64,000 nt of DNA from positions 372,001 through 436,000 of the forward strand of contig NZ_CP142396.1 in the NCBI RefSeq assembly GCF_035934735.1, in the 5' to 3' direction. This document shows, one piece after another, positions 8,520 through 16,871 of this stretch. The number at the start of each line of letters is the position of its first letter. Positions within the stretch are counted from its first letter, which is position 1. The position numbers were made by a program, and so were the translations under genes. Under the pieces are notes generated by a model. The model was not told the origin of the DNA and made no database searches. It saw only the letters and a program-made list of their open reading frames with translations. This stretch comes from Sedimentibacter sp. MB31-C6. Its GTDB lineage: Bacteria; Bacillota; Clostridia; Tissierellales; Sedimentibacteraceae.

Positions 8520-8745
8520 TTTTATTAAAACAAAAAAACGAGCTTTCTTCCACAAAAGGACGAGAAAACCCGTGGTACCACCTTAATTCCATTACGGCAC
8601 TTTTTGTTTAACGCACAATACGTCTAAACCTACTTTTTTCAGTCAGAAACTCCTAAGTCCATTCATTAGTTTTCATGTACTGAATTCCACCATTTTTCAG
8701 CTCTCTAGAACATTTTTTACTAATTACTAATCTTAATCATAGTTT
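8520..8745 (-). promoter_or_regulatory. T-box leader of trpS
   Basis: On the minus strand the leader has Stem I elements (AGAGAGCTG near its start), a candidate Trp specifier codon TGG at 8661-8659 in the context GAATGGACTTAGG, the conserved T-box sequence AAGGTGGTACCACGG (about 8584-8570) that pairs with the uncharged tRNA end, and a terminator stem (ACGGGTTTTCT with AGAAAGCTCGT) followed by seven T. All parts appear in the usual order upstream of trpS. Confidence 0.92.
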
Positions 8746-8874
8746 TAAAAATTATACTACAATAAAATATATTTGTCAAAAAAAAAATTATATTTCCATT
8801 TCTTTTCATTTTCTTTATGTACATTTAAGGTTTATGATATTATAATTATATTATTAGGATAAATGGAGGGATAT

Positions 8875-9723
8875 ATGAGTAATATAAAATTATTTTCTGA
8901 TAGTACTTGCGACTTACCTTTTAGCGAAATCGAAAGAATGGATGTTGGGATAATACCATTAATTGTAACCTTCGAAGAAGATTCATTTCGAGATGGTATT
9001 GATATAACTCCAATTGATATGTTTAAAATGGTAAAAGAAAGAAAAATATTACCTAAAACATCTGCCCCTTCCCCAATAGATTTTTACAATAAATTTAAAC
9101 CTTTTGTTGATGATGGTAAATCTGTTATATACATAGGATTATCTTCAAAAATTTCTACAACCATACAAAACGCAAAATTAGCTGCTGAACATCTTGGTAA
9201 TGATAAAGTTCATATTATAGATTCATTAAATTTGTGTGGCGCAATAGGAGGATTAGTACGTAATGCTTACAATTTTGCCAATAAGGGAATGACAGCTGAA
9301 GAAGTAACAAAAGAAATTAGGAGAATTGTACCAAATTATAAGTTATTTTTCACAATTAATACTTTGGATTATCTACATATGGGTGGAAGATGTAGTAGTA
9401 CAGAAGCAATTTTTGGAAACATGTTAGGTATTAAACCTATTATTAGCATGTCTGCTGATGGTTTAGATGTATGGAAAAAAACTAGAGGTAAAAAAAAGGC
9501 AATTAAAATAATGATTGACGAAGCTGAAAAAGATAAAGACAAAATTTTATTTGATGAAATACATCTTGCTTATGCTGTTGGTAATGAAAAAGAGGGACAT
9601 GAAATAAAAAATCAATTAATTGAAAAAACAGGAATAACAAAATTTCATGAATATTCTATTGGATGTGTAATATCAAGTCATTGCGGAGAAGGCACTGTAG
9701 GTTTTGGCTATTATCTTAAATAA
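8875..9723 (+). CDS. DegV family fatty-acid-binding protein
   Basis: The 282-residue protein has the DegV signature: an N-terminal FSDSTCDLP segment, the GxTTSxPSP-like PKTSAPSPIDF motif (about residue 60) and the SSKISTTIQNA helix that line the fatty-acid pocket. Family members (FakB) bind a fatty acid and present it to FakA kinase for phosphorylation and phospholipid synthesis; no fakA is nearby. I chose the ATG at 8875 because GGAGGG lies 4 bp upstream; an in-frame ATG at 8863 overlaps that ribosome site. The next gene, on the same strand, starts 44 bp downstream, so they may be cotranscribed. Confidence 0.9.
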   Translation: MSNIKLFSDSTCDLPFSEIERMDVGIIPLIVTFEEDSFRDGIDITPIDMFKMVKERKILPKTSAPSPIDFYNKFKPFVDDGKSVIYIGLSSKISTTIQNAKLAAEHLGNDKVHIIDSLNLCGAIGGLVRNAYNFANKGMTAEEVTKEIRRIVPNYKLFFTINTLDYLHMGGRCSSTEAIFGNMLGIKPIISMSADGLDVWKKTRGKKKAIKIMIDEAEKDKDKILFDEIHLAYAVGNEKEGHEIKNQLIEKTGITKFHEYSIGCVISSHCGEGTVGFGYYLK

Positions 9724-9767
9724 AAAAGTAAACTTGTTCAGCTAAATCTGAACATCGGAGGTGAAAT

Positions 9768-10283
9768 ATGAAAAAGGGTTATATTCATATATATACTGGT
9801 AACGGAAAAGGGAAAACAACCGCTGCCTTCGGACTGGCAGCAAGAGCTGTTTTATCTGGAAAAAAAGTCTTTATTGCACAATTTGTAAAAGATATGAAAT
9901 ATAATGAAACAAAATTAGAAAGTTATTTTGATAACCTAGTTATTAAACAATATGGCAAAGGATGCTTTATTAACGAGCTACCTAAAGATGAAGATATTCA
10001 AGCAGCAAAACAAGGATTAAATGAATGCAATGAAATACTTTCAAATGGGGATTATGACCTTATAATATTAGATGAAATTTTTATTGCTTTATATTTTAAA
10101 CTTTTCAATGTTACTGATGTTATAAAAATATTAGAAAGTAAAGCATCTAATACAGAAGTAGTGTTAACTGGAAGATATGCACCTCAAGAGTTAATTGATA
10201 TAGCTGATTTAGTAACTGATATGGTCGAAGTGAAACATTATTATAGCCAAGGAGTTTTATCAAGAGACGGTATAGATCATTAA
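9768..10283 (+). CDS. Cob(I)alamin adenosyltransferase (CobA/CobO/BtuR type)
   Basis: This 171-residue P-loop enzyme transfers the adenosyl group of ATP to cob(I)alamin or cob(I)yrinic acid a,c-diamide, making adenosylcobalamin. The unusual Walker motif GNGKGKTT is at residues 11-18, the substrate region KQYGKG at about 62 and the Walker B-like LIILDEIF at about 96, followed by the family's LTGRYAP motif. The start follows a GGAGGTGAAAT ribosome site. Adenosylcobalamin is the cofactor of ornithine 4,5-aminomutase, which fits the ornithine genes in this window, though that functional link is inference. A CobS-like gene faces it across a 19-bp gap. Confidence 0.93.
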   Translation: MKKGYIHIYTGNGKGKTTAAFGLAARAVLSGKKVFIAQFVKDMKYNETKLESYFDNLVIKQYGKGCFINELPKDEDIQAAKQGLNECNEILSNGDYDLIILDEIFIALYFKLFNVTDVIKILESKASNTEVVLTGRYAPQELIDIADLVTDMVEVKHYYSQGVLSRDGIDH

Positions 10284-10308
10284 AGCTGATAAATTATCAG
10301 CTTTATAT
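10282..10308. terminator. Bidirectional terminator
   Basis: AAAGCTGATAA/TTATCAGCTTT forms an 11-bp stem with a tiny loop, flanked by A- and T-rich tracts, exactly between the convergent cobalamin adenosyltransferase and CobS-like genes. Confidence 0.75.
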
Positions 10309-11004
10309 TTTAATAAGATATGTTATAATTAAAAATATTACTTGTATAATTTCTATAATGAAGCCTTCTATTGAACTAGGAAGAAGCTTTATTTTTTTAT
10401 CAATTATACTTACTATAGCACCAGAAACCATATAAGTTATTGATAGCGGAATTACTAATTTATAATTAAACAGTGAAGCCAATATAAAGGAAATGCTAAA
10501 AGCTACTATCTTGTGATATTTACTGCAATATTTCATTATAGTAGTGCCTTCTTTATTTCTTTTAAAAACTGTACTTAATATTATTAACCCACTATATCCT
10601 ACGACAGGCATTATAATCAAAGATGTAATTGGAACAAGCCTTATAATTGTAAAATAAATTAAGCATAAAATTATTATCCCGATTATACCAGATATTTGTT
10701 CTGATTGATTTTTTGGTTTTATTATATAGTTTAAAGTTTTATATGTATCTTTAAAATTAGTTGTTTTAGTAATTATTATATAATATGTAATAATTAGTAT
10801 GCTAACAAAAAAGTCATCATAAAAAAATTTTAATAGAGAAATAAGGTATGCGAAAAAACCTATTACTAAACCTAATAAGGGCAATAACATTATTCCATTT
10901 TTAAAATCTTCTTCATTGTATTCAGAATATATGGTAATATCAACACATGTGTACTTTTTAAGCATGATAACAATGCCAATTACAAAACTTCTTAAGTCCA
11001 ACAT
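10303..11004 (-). CDS. Divergent CobS-like membrane protein
   Basis: The 233-residue protein has six or seven hydrophobic segments and resembles adenosylcobinamide-GDP ribazoletransferase (CobS), the last step in cobalamin assembly. Matching landmarks are the N-terminal LLPLLGLVIGFFAYLIS region, the mid-protein LIIMPVVGYSGLIILS (CobS usually APVLGR) and the C-terminal SSIEGFIIEIIQVIFLI (CobS usually GDxxGA). The acidic substrate-binding motif that normally reads HLDGxADTxDG is replaced here by NFKDTYKTLNYI, so the catalytic aspartates appear to be missing. It is encoded opposite a cobalamin adenosyltransferase gene. It may be a decayed or repurposed CobS; the call rests on weak overall resemblance plus context. 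Confidence 0.5.
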   Translation of the reverse strand: MLDLRSFVIGIVIMLKKYTCVDITIYSEYNEEDFKNGIMLLPLLGLVIGFFAYLISLLKFFYDDFFVSILIITYYIIITKTTNFKDTYKTLNYIIKPKNQSEQISGIIGIIILCLIYFTIIRLVPITSLIIMPVVGYSGLIILSTVFKRNKEGTTIMKYCSKYHKIVAFSISFILASLFNYKLVIPLSITYMVSGAIVSIIDKKIKLLPSSIEGFIIEIIQVIFLIITYLIKI

Positions 11005-11081
11005 TTATACTAACCCTCTTGTTATTTTTACCATTATAACATAAAAAATGAAGCAAATGAACAATAATTTTAGCTAGAAAC

Positions 11082-11112
11082 AATAAAGCAGAGGCTACTC
11101 TGCTTTATTTAT
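11082..11112 (-). terminator. Terminator after the HELGH/SLH gene
   Basis: AATAAAGCAGAG and CTCTGCTTTATT pair around a GCTA loop, with T-rich sequence following on both strands. It lies just downstream of the minus-strand gene that ends at 11132. Confidence 0.75.
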
Positions 11113-11131
11113 AATTTTATCATATGAACTT

Positions 11132-12469
11132 TTATAAAATATCACATACCCTATCTAGCATTATATATACTTCTTGATAAGTACAATATTCATAAGGCGT
11201 TAGTTTATTTCCATCACCTTTAATTATTTCCTTATTAACTGCAAAATACAAATACGGTTTATCTATATCACTTATACCTTTAATATCAGAAAATTCGACC
11301 TCTTCATAATTAGAAATATCTATTCCAAGTTTATCAATCATTAAAACTAAAAGTTTGGATGCTTCTAATCTTGTTATCGGAGTTCCTAAATTCAAATCGT
11401 CATCTTCTTGAATTAATCCAAATTTATATGCGTCGTAAATATATTCCTCGTATTTTGTAGAATTTATATTATATATTTTGTCTACTTTATCTTCAATTAC
11501 TATTTCTCCATTAATTGGATTAAGCTTAATGCCTTTTTCAGGTATCACCATATCAAAACTATTGTAAAAGTCTTCTTCTCCTAATTTTTCCTTTGCCAAT
11601 TTTATTAACAAAATATAAAAGTCTTCTTTTGTTATATAAGCTCCATATTTACCATCAAAATCGTCAGGTATTAATCCTTCTTCTGTCATAACACTAATTG
11701 TTTCCAGCGCCCATTTATCAGGTGTAGTGGGAACAGCTTCAAGCCATAGTTTTGTATCTCCCTTTATTGAATCAAAAGTTTCATCAAAGAGATTTGCTAA
11801 ATATACTACCTTTTTATGTATTATTTCTTTTTTGCCATAATTAACATTTCTCAAATCATCTGGTTTAACTTCAACATACCATATTAAATCTGCAATATCA
11901 TCATGCAAACTGTTTGCTGAATGTTTATTTACAAATACTTTATTATAATCCTTTCCCCACTTGCCATATTCATAACCATTATTTAGTAATTCAAAATCAC
12001 TTTTTAATTTATCATAACTGTAAATTTCAATTAAATAATCGCCTATAAAATGACCTAATTCGTGTACTATTCCATCACTTGAAGTAGAGTAAGTTTTACC
12101 AAAATAATTGTTAGTCAAAATATTTATATACAAATTAATAGAATTATCAGTTAATTTATAATTAGCATTTAAATCAATAATATTTTCTTTTTCTTTAATA
12201 ATAATATTTGTTTCTATACCTTTAGTTAAATAATAATCAGTTATTTCCTTAATTATACCTTCAAAGAATTTTTCTAAACTACATTCTAGTATTTTAAAAC
12301 TTTCAATTAAATCATTTTCATTAATATTATCTGAAACTATTACATTCACACCATATTTATTTTCAATATTTTTTTGTATATCAACTGCCGATGAATCTAG
12401 TGCATAAACTTGACTATTTATTATGCAAATGAAAAAAACTATACATATTATTTTATTTAATAGTTTCAT
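11132..12469 (-). CDS. Exported protein with HELGH zinc-peptidase motif and SLH-like repeats
   Basis: I start the protein at the ATG at 12469 (AGGTAAAAAAT upstream), which gives a clear signal peptide (MKLLNKIICIVFFICIINSQVYA) and about 445 residues. A metallopeptidase motif HELGH is at residues 136-140, preceded by SSDGIV, as in gluzincin-type proteins. The C-terminal half contains S-layer-homology-like blocks (about 245-300 and 345-445: ITRLEASKLLVLMIDKL, SDIKGISDIDKPYLYFAVNKEIIKGDG), which anchor proteins to cell-wall polysaccharide. It is therefore probably a wall-anchored zinc-dependent peptidase. Substrate unknown. The third zinc ligand is not obvious. Confidence 0.75.
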   Translation of the reverse strand: MKLLNKIICIVFFICIINSQVYALDSSAVDIQKNIENKYGVNVIVSDNINENDLIESFKILECSLEKFFEGIIKEITDYYLTKGIETNIIIKEKENIIDLNANYKLTDNSINLYINILTNNYFGKTYSTSSDGIVHELGHFIGDYLIEIYSYDKLKSDFELLNNGYEYGKWGKDYNKVFVNKHSANSLHDDIADLIWYVEVKPDDLRNVNYGKKEIIHKKVVYLANLFDETFDSIKGDTKLWLEAVPTTPDKWALETISVMTEEGLIPDDFDGKYGAYITKEDFYILLIKLAKEKLGEEDFYNSFDMVIPEKGIKLNPINGEIVIEDKVDKIYNINSTKYEEYIYDAYKFGLIQEDDDLNLGTPITRLEASKLLVLMIDKLGIDISNYEEVEFSDIKGISDIDKPYLYFAVNKEIIKGDGNKLTPYEYCTYQEVYIMLDRVCDIL

Positions 12470-12657
12470 ATTTTTTACCTCGATATTAAATTTGTATAAA
12501 GATAGTAAAAATATTATAGCATATTTAAATCTTTTCTTCAATGATTTTTTTGTAAACGTTTTTTTAGTTTCTTAATAATTTTATTGCTTTTAATTATAAA
12601 TTTAGTATATTATTATATTATGCTATGTTTTTTATAAAATGAATAAGGTGGATTAAA

Positions 12658-13137
12658 ATGAAATTAACAATAATCTCAGTTGGAAAAATAAAAGAGAAAT
12701 TTTTTTCAGATGCAATAAAAGAATATACTAAAAGACTATCAAAATATTGCAAGCTTATAGAAGAAATCATACAAGACGAAAGAGCAGATGAAAATTTTTC
12801 TCATTCAGAAATTGAACAAGTCAAAATTAAAGAAGGAAATAAAATATTGAACAAAATTCCTAAGAATTCTTATGTTGTTGTCCTTGATGTAAAAGGAAAA
12901 CAACTAAGCTCTGAAGAACTTGCAGACAAAATTAATACATTGGGTATAGACGGAAACTCTGATATAACTTTTATAATAGGAGGAAGCAACGGCTTATCAC
13001 AGGACGTATTAGATATATCAAATTTTAAGTTATCCTTTTCCAAAATGACATTTCCCCACCAACTTTTTAAAATTATATTATTAGAACAAATTTACAGAGC
13101 CTTTAAAATAAATGCTGGCGAGACATATCATAAGTAG
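12658..13137 (+). CDS. rlmH: 23S rRNA (pseudouridine1915-N3)-methyltransferase RlmH
   Basis: This 159-residue SPOUT-fold methyltransferase modifies pseudouridine 1915 of 23S rRNA in helix 69. The S-adenosylmethionine knot is visible: LDVKGKQLSSEELA (about residue 82), FIIGGSNGLS (about 104) and KMTFPHQLFKIILLEQIYRAFKI (about 125-147), ending in the family's TYHK terminus. Length matches. The ATG follows AAGGTGGATTAAA. It is a single-gene unit followed by a repeat and a hairpin. Confidence 0.97.
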   Translation: MKLTIISVGKIKEKFFSDAIKEYTKRLSKYCKLIEEIIQDERADENFSHSEIEQVKIKEGNKILNKIPKNSYVVVLDVKGKQLSSEELADKINTLGIDGNSDITFIIGGSNGLSQDVLDISNFKLSFSKMTFPHQLFKIILLEQIYRAFKINAGETYHK

Positions 13138-13146
13138 TACTATAAC

Positions 13147-13226
13147 GTAGGGGACGCATTGATATGTAGAAGCTAGAAAACCACCAGCTTTCACAGCTGG
13201 TGGTTCTCTCTAACCCTGTAAGGGCA
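13147..13226. repeat. Palindromic repeat half plus IS200/IS605-like end hairpin
   Basis: GTAGGGGACGCATT (13147-13160) is the core of the dispersed palindromic family, here without its inverted half. It is followed by an ACCACCAGC/GCTGGTGGT hairpin (about 13181-13204) and CCCTGTAAGGGCATACC. Hairpins of this AGCTGGTGGTT type followed by AGGGCATACC are familiar at the ends of IS200/IS605-group elements, so this may be a terminal remnant. It also sits where an rlmH terminator would be. Confidence 0.5.
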
Positions 13227-13231
13227 TACCT

Positions 13232-14107
13232 TTAAACTTCATTTACTCTTATATTACTGCTATCAAGTATATTTATGACTTTGGTTCCATCACCTTTTAC
13301 ATACTCACCAAATTTATTAAATGACCATTTAATGTTACCGCTTAATAAATCTACAGAATCTACAAATGCTTTTATCGTAACATCTGATATTTTATCAAGT
13401 CTAATATTTATATTATCCACTCTGTCAAAGGTCCATTGATTCTTAAAATCATTGAATATTAAATCTAGATTATAGCAATTCATTACCTCTACATCAATAT
13501 TATCAGGAAGAAATATATCAAGACTTCTCATATTTGAATAACTATAATTATTGTTTATATTATTTATTGAGTAAATATATAAAGTGTTTCCAGACTTTTC
13601 ATAACTTATATTGTCCAAAGATGCTAATTTATCTGCCTCTTCTTTATTTACGGCATAAACATTCATTTTACTTACACCACTAATTTTATTGTCCTCTGTT
13701 GCTCTGATAACTATATTAGTTGCATCGTCAATAATTATCTTATTTATATTTTCATCAATTACATATTCATTTATAGATTTATCCATAATGTAATTTTCAG
13801 TTAGAAGTGTACTTTGTATTTTATGTGTTAAGCCGCTTTCGCTGATTGCAAATATTCCTATATTCATAAGTAATATAACTAAGATAATAAATATACTAAA
13901 CAAATCATATTTTATTACTATTTCTTTATCCTTAGATAAATATCTATACCATAAAATTTCCAAACCTATTAAAATTAAAATCATAGGCCATATGTTTAAT
14001 ACCATGTTCAGAGCTGAAAACTTATTAATTTGTGATAAAAATAAAGTCACTCCGAATATTATTAAAATGATACTCATTGAAATGGTTCCTACTCGTTTAA
14101 TCTTCAT
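13232..14107 (-). CDS. LiaF/DUF5668-like membrane protein
   Basis: The roughly 291-residue protein begins with three or four transmembrane helices (residues about 8-100, with NIWPMILILIGLEILWY) resembling the LiaI/LiaF-type N-terminal module, then an extracytoplasmic beta-rich domain of about 170 residues resembling adhesin-like repeat proteins (YEKSGNTLYIYS, DIFLPDNIDVEVMN). Proteins of this type often monitor or modulate envelope-stress signalling. The start is ATG 14107 or 14110, both behind GAGGAG and inside the 3' end of the upstream gene. It is the last gene of the ECF sigma operon. Exact function unknown. Confidence 0.7.
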   Translation of the reverse strand: MKIKRVGTISMSIILIIFGVTLFLSQINKFSALNMVLNIWPMILILIGLEILWYRYLSKDKEIVIKYDLFSIFIILVILLMNIGIFAISESGLTHKIQSTLLTENYIMDKSINEYVIDENINKIIIDDATNIVIRATEDNKISGVSKMNVYAVNKEEADKLASLDNISYEKSGNTLYIYSINNINNNYSYSNMRSLDIFLPDNIDVEVMNCYNLDLIFNDFKNQWTFDRVDNINIRLDKISDVTIKAFVDSVDLLSGNIKWSFNKFGEYVKGDGTKVINILDSSNIRVNEV

Positions 14108-14867
14108 CATTATTCTCCTCTTCTGTTTCATCATATGAAGATGAACTTTTTTTATTTTTCATCAGCATATATATACCTACAAGTATAAAAATTAAAGACA
14201 CTACAGTTGTTTGAATATATCTACGAATTTCATAATCAATCAGTGGATACAACACTCTTTCCATTATAATCAATACACCTATGCCAATTAATGCAAATCC
14301 AATCCATTCAGGCTTTATATTTGGAAGTAACAACACTTGGTCTTTCATCTCTTCCTGAGAGCCTTCAGCTATATGCATGGCATCAAAGAAACTATAAAAC
14401 CATATTAATGGAAGTAAAAATAATAACATTGATACTCCTAACCACCCCATAAAGAATATAGAAAAGAAGAAGGACCCCATAATGATTAAGCCTTTTTTTT
14501 GATATCCAAGATACATATGACCAGCACCGGGTATAACTGAAAGTGCCAATGAAATACTTTTCTTATTTAATGTTTTATCTGGTATTTCTAACTTCTCAGC
14601 ACTATTATACAACTGTTTTATCTCAATATATTTCCAACTTGAAAATACATCTATTAAAGCAATAAGCCATAATAAAAGATAGCCTATAATTGTAAGCACC
14701 AGAAATACTTCGGCATAGGTTATTATAGCTAAGCCTATCCCTCCTGTAACTCCTACTACTAGGAATATAAAAAATATCAAAGCTCTTTCCTTCAATCCAA
14801 TATATAAATGTGCCAAACCAGGTATAAATGACAACATAAATGCTACAATTTTACTTTTATCTTTCAT
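14097..14867 (-). CDS. Multi-pass membrane protein (TM2/DUF5683-like repeats)
   Basis: The 256-residue protein has two related blocks, each opening with a glycine-rich hydrophobic motif (SFIPGLAHLYIGLKERALI at about 14 and SVIPGAGHMYLGYQKKGLI at about 110), as in TM2-domain-like proteins, and a C-terminal pair of helices with charged tail. Together about eight membrane segments are predicted. It overlaps the anti-sigma gene upstream by 11 bp and the LiaF-like gene downstream, so it belongs to the sigma-factor operon and probably acts in envelope-stress sensing. Biochemical role unknown. Confidence 0.7.
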   Translation of the reverse strand: MKDKSKIVAFMLSFIPGLAHLYIGLKERALIFFIFLVVGVTGGIGLAIITYAEVFLVLTIIGYLLLWLIALIDVFSSWKYIEIKQLYNSAEKLEIPDKTLNKKSISLALSVIPGAGHMYLGYQKKGLIIMGSFFFSIFFMGWLGVSMLLFLLPLIWFYSFFDAMHIAEGSQEEMKDQVLLLPNIKPEWIGFALIGIGVLIIMERVLYPLIDYEIRRYIQTTVVSLIFILVGIYMLMKNKKSSSSYDETEEENNDED

Positions 14868-15369
14868 TATTAGTCCTCCTATTATTTATATTACTATTAT
14901 CAATACTTAATAAAAAACTTGATGTAATGTCTACAATACTGTCAATACTGTTTGAAAACCCAGATATCATGTTTTGACGATTTTCTGTAATTTGCATAGA
15001 AGCAGAAATCCTTGGAACTGCATCTACCAAATCAACATAAAATCCGCCTAAAGTTAAAATTACAGTTACACTAGCAACTGCTGCATAATAACCAAATTGA
15101 TAATTAAATGCTTTTTTTGCTTGCTTAATTTTCAGTCTACCTTTTTGTTTAACTTGTTTTACCTTTGGAATATTACTTATTATATTAGATGTAAAATCAT
15201 CAGATATTATTTCACCGGCTTTTTCTTCTTCTTTTTCATCAACAAGGGATAAAAAAATTTCCATACATGTATTACAGTTATATAAGTGTTGTTCCATCTC
15301 TACCGACTTTTCCTTTGACAACATTCTATTTTTATAAAACAGCCACTCAATGTAATCATAATGTTTCAT
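14857..15369 (-). CDS. Anti-sigma factor with zinc-finger domain
   Basis: This 170-residue protein has a ZAS-type anti-sigma domain at its N terminus with the H-x3-C-x2-C motif (EQHLYNCNTCMEIF, about residues 27-40), a single transmembrane helix around residues 95-113 (YYAAVASVTVILTLGGFYV) and a short extracytoplasmic tail. It overlaps the upstream ECF sigma gene by 14 bp, the usual arrangement for a sigma and its membrane-bound antagonist. It should hold the sigma factor inactive until an envelope signal arrives. Confidence 0.85.
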   Translation of the reverse strand: MKHYDYIEWLFYKNRMLSKEKSVEMEQHLYNCNTCMEIFLSLVDEKEEEKAGEIISDDFTSNIISNIPKVKQVKQKGRLKIKQAKKAFNYQFGYYAAVASVTVILTLGGFYVDLVDAVPRISASMQITENRQNMISGFSNSIDSIVDITSSFLLSIDNSNINNRRTNNER

Positions 15370-15916
15370 TTTCTTCCCTCCATTTCTCTTTTAATAATAT
15401 CTTTGCTCTATAAAGTCTTGATGCTATAGTCTTTATAGGTACATCTTCTTCCTTAGCAATTACCTTATAAGATTTATCCTGAAAATAATACTTTTCAATA
15501 GCCACTCTATAGATTTCCGGCATATTGCTTAAGGCTCTTTTAAGCACCTCTTTTCTTTCCTTATCAACTAAAGATATTTCAGGATTATCATTATTAGATA
15601 CTGAATTATCTATTAAATCAATTGTATTTTCATCTGCTTCTTCACGAAATTTACTCTTTTTTTTTCTTAACCAATCGATTGATTTATTAGCCGCTATTTT
15701 TCCTATCCAAGCCTTAAAATTTTCACTATTATAGGTTGAAAGTGAAGTATGGATTTGTAGAAAAACTTCTTGAGCAACATTTTCAGCCTCTCCATAGTCC
15801 TTTATGAAGTTCAATATAATAGCAAAAATATAATTCTTATAATTATTTACTATAATCGCAAAAGCTTTTTCATTACCATCTATCGATTCTTTTATTAACA
15901 AGCTCTCCCTTTCCAT
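15356..15916 (-). CDS. ECF-type RNA polymerase sigma factor
   Basis: The 186-residue protein has the sigma-70 region 2 (ENVAQEVFLQIHTSLSTY, and RNA polymerase contacts in FKAWIGKIAANKSIDWLRKKK) and region 4 with helix-turn-helix (YKVIAKEEDVPIKTIASRLYRAKILLKEKW) and lacks region 3, which defines the extracytoplasmic-function group (SigW-like). I start at ATG 15916 because a strong AAAGGAGGGGAGGT site lies just upstream. It is the first of four overlapping genes (sigma, anti-sigma, two membrane proteins). Target promoters cannot be deduced here, but the operon is probably self-regulated. Confidence 0.92.
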   Translation of the reverse strand: MERESLLIKESIDGNEKAFAIIVNNYKNYIFAIILNFIKDYGEAENVAQEVFLQIHTSLSTYNSENFKAWIGKIAANKSIDWLRKKKSKFREEADENTIDLIDNSVSNNDNPEISLVDKERKEVLKRALSNMPEIYRVAIEKYYFQDKSYKVIAKEEDVPIKTIASRLYRAKILLKEKWREENETL

Positions 15917-16138
15917 ACCTCCCCTCCTTTCCGTACATATATTATAACGCAATTTATTTATAAATTACTGCATAAATAAATAATTTAATTTTAAAAATAT
16001 TTTACTAACAAAAAAAGCAGTTCAATATACTATCGTTCACGAGAAAATGCTTTAAACAAAAAATAGAGAACTTATATAAATTCTCTATCTACATTGAATT
16101 ATGCTTATTTTACAATAACCTTTTTATAGTAATAACGC

Positions 16139-16188
16139 GTAGGGCACACATCGCATGTCCCGCGGTATGCATACAATGCATACCCTAC
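16139..16188. repeat. Palindromic intergenic repeat, double copy
   Basis: Two hairpins are adjacent: GTAGGGCACACATCGCATGTCCC and GGTATGCATACAATGCATACCCTAC. The outer ends GTAGGG and CCCTAC also pair. The arrangement resembles that after luxS and belongs to the same dispersed family. The gap 15953-16247 holds nothing else I can recognise. Confidence 0.6.
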
Positions 16189-16247
16189 AAAATAATAATA
16201 TTAGTGTTCTTCTTCAAAAACTATATTATCATTAGATCATATCCTTT

Positions 16248-16871
16248 TTATCTTTCTGATATCTTACTTTCTCCTTTTAGCCTGGATTTCTTTAAAGTCA
16301 ATTTTACAAGCGGTACAATCCACATAACAGCAAATACGATTAATATAACTCTAATAACCCATAATACCTCTACAATAACTTGCTTATTATAAACAAACGA
16401 AACTACAATTAAGACTATCATTGCGATTATTGCATACAACAATGCATTTATAACATTTTGATACGCTAATAATTTATCTTCTAAATCAGAATGAATTTGG
16501 ATTTTTTTTTCAGTCTTAGGTGTTTCAACAATTAACAATTCTTTATTATATGATCCTGGTGATGTTGTTATCTGACCACTTCCAATTCCCCATGGCCTAT
16601 ACCTAATCTTTCCTATAGAGAAGTTAAGGTTCAAATTTTTTGTGAAAACCTTATATTCTAATTCTTTAAATAAATCCTGATATTCTCTACGCTTTTGTTC
16701 AGACATTTGACCAACCAATTCTACAGCATATTCATACTTATTAGGGGTGCACTTTTCAAATTCATAGATTAGTTTACCACACTTAACCAAACGATACCCC
16801 TTTTGGCTCATTTTATTGAGCCAATGTTCTTGTCCATCAACAAAATCAAAAAAATATTTAAATACTCTCAT
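16248..16871 (-). CDS. DUF2812 domain membrane protein
   Basis: This 207-residue protein starts with a DUF2812-type segment (FFDFVDGQEHWLNKMSQKGYRLVKC, residues about 6-31), has a middle soluble region and two transmembrane helices near residues 138-190. DUF2812 proteins are commonly encoded directly after PadR regulators, as here: the start overlaps the padR-like gene by 14 bp. They are presumed to be the PadR-controlled membrane partner in responses to envelope or antimicrobial stress, but no activity is established. Confidence 0.85.
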   Translation of the reverse strand: MRVFKYFFDFVDGQEHWLNKMSQKGYRLVKCGKLIYEFEKCTPNKYEYAVELVGQMSEQKRREYQDLFKELEYKVFTKNLNLNFSIGKIRYRPWGIGSGQITTSPGSYNKELLIVETPKTEKKIQIHSDLEDKLLAYQNVINALLYAIIAMIVLIVVSFVYNKQVIVEVLWVIRVILIVFAVMWIVPLVKLTLKKSRLKGESKISER

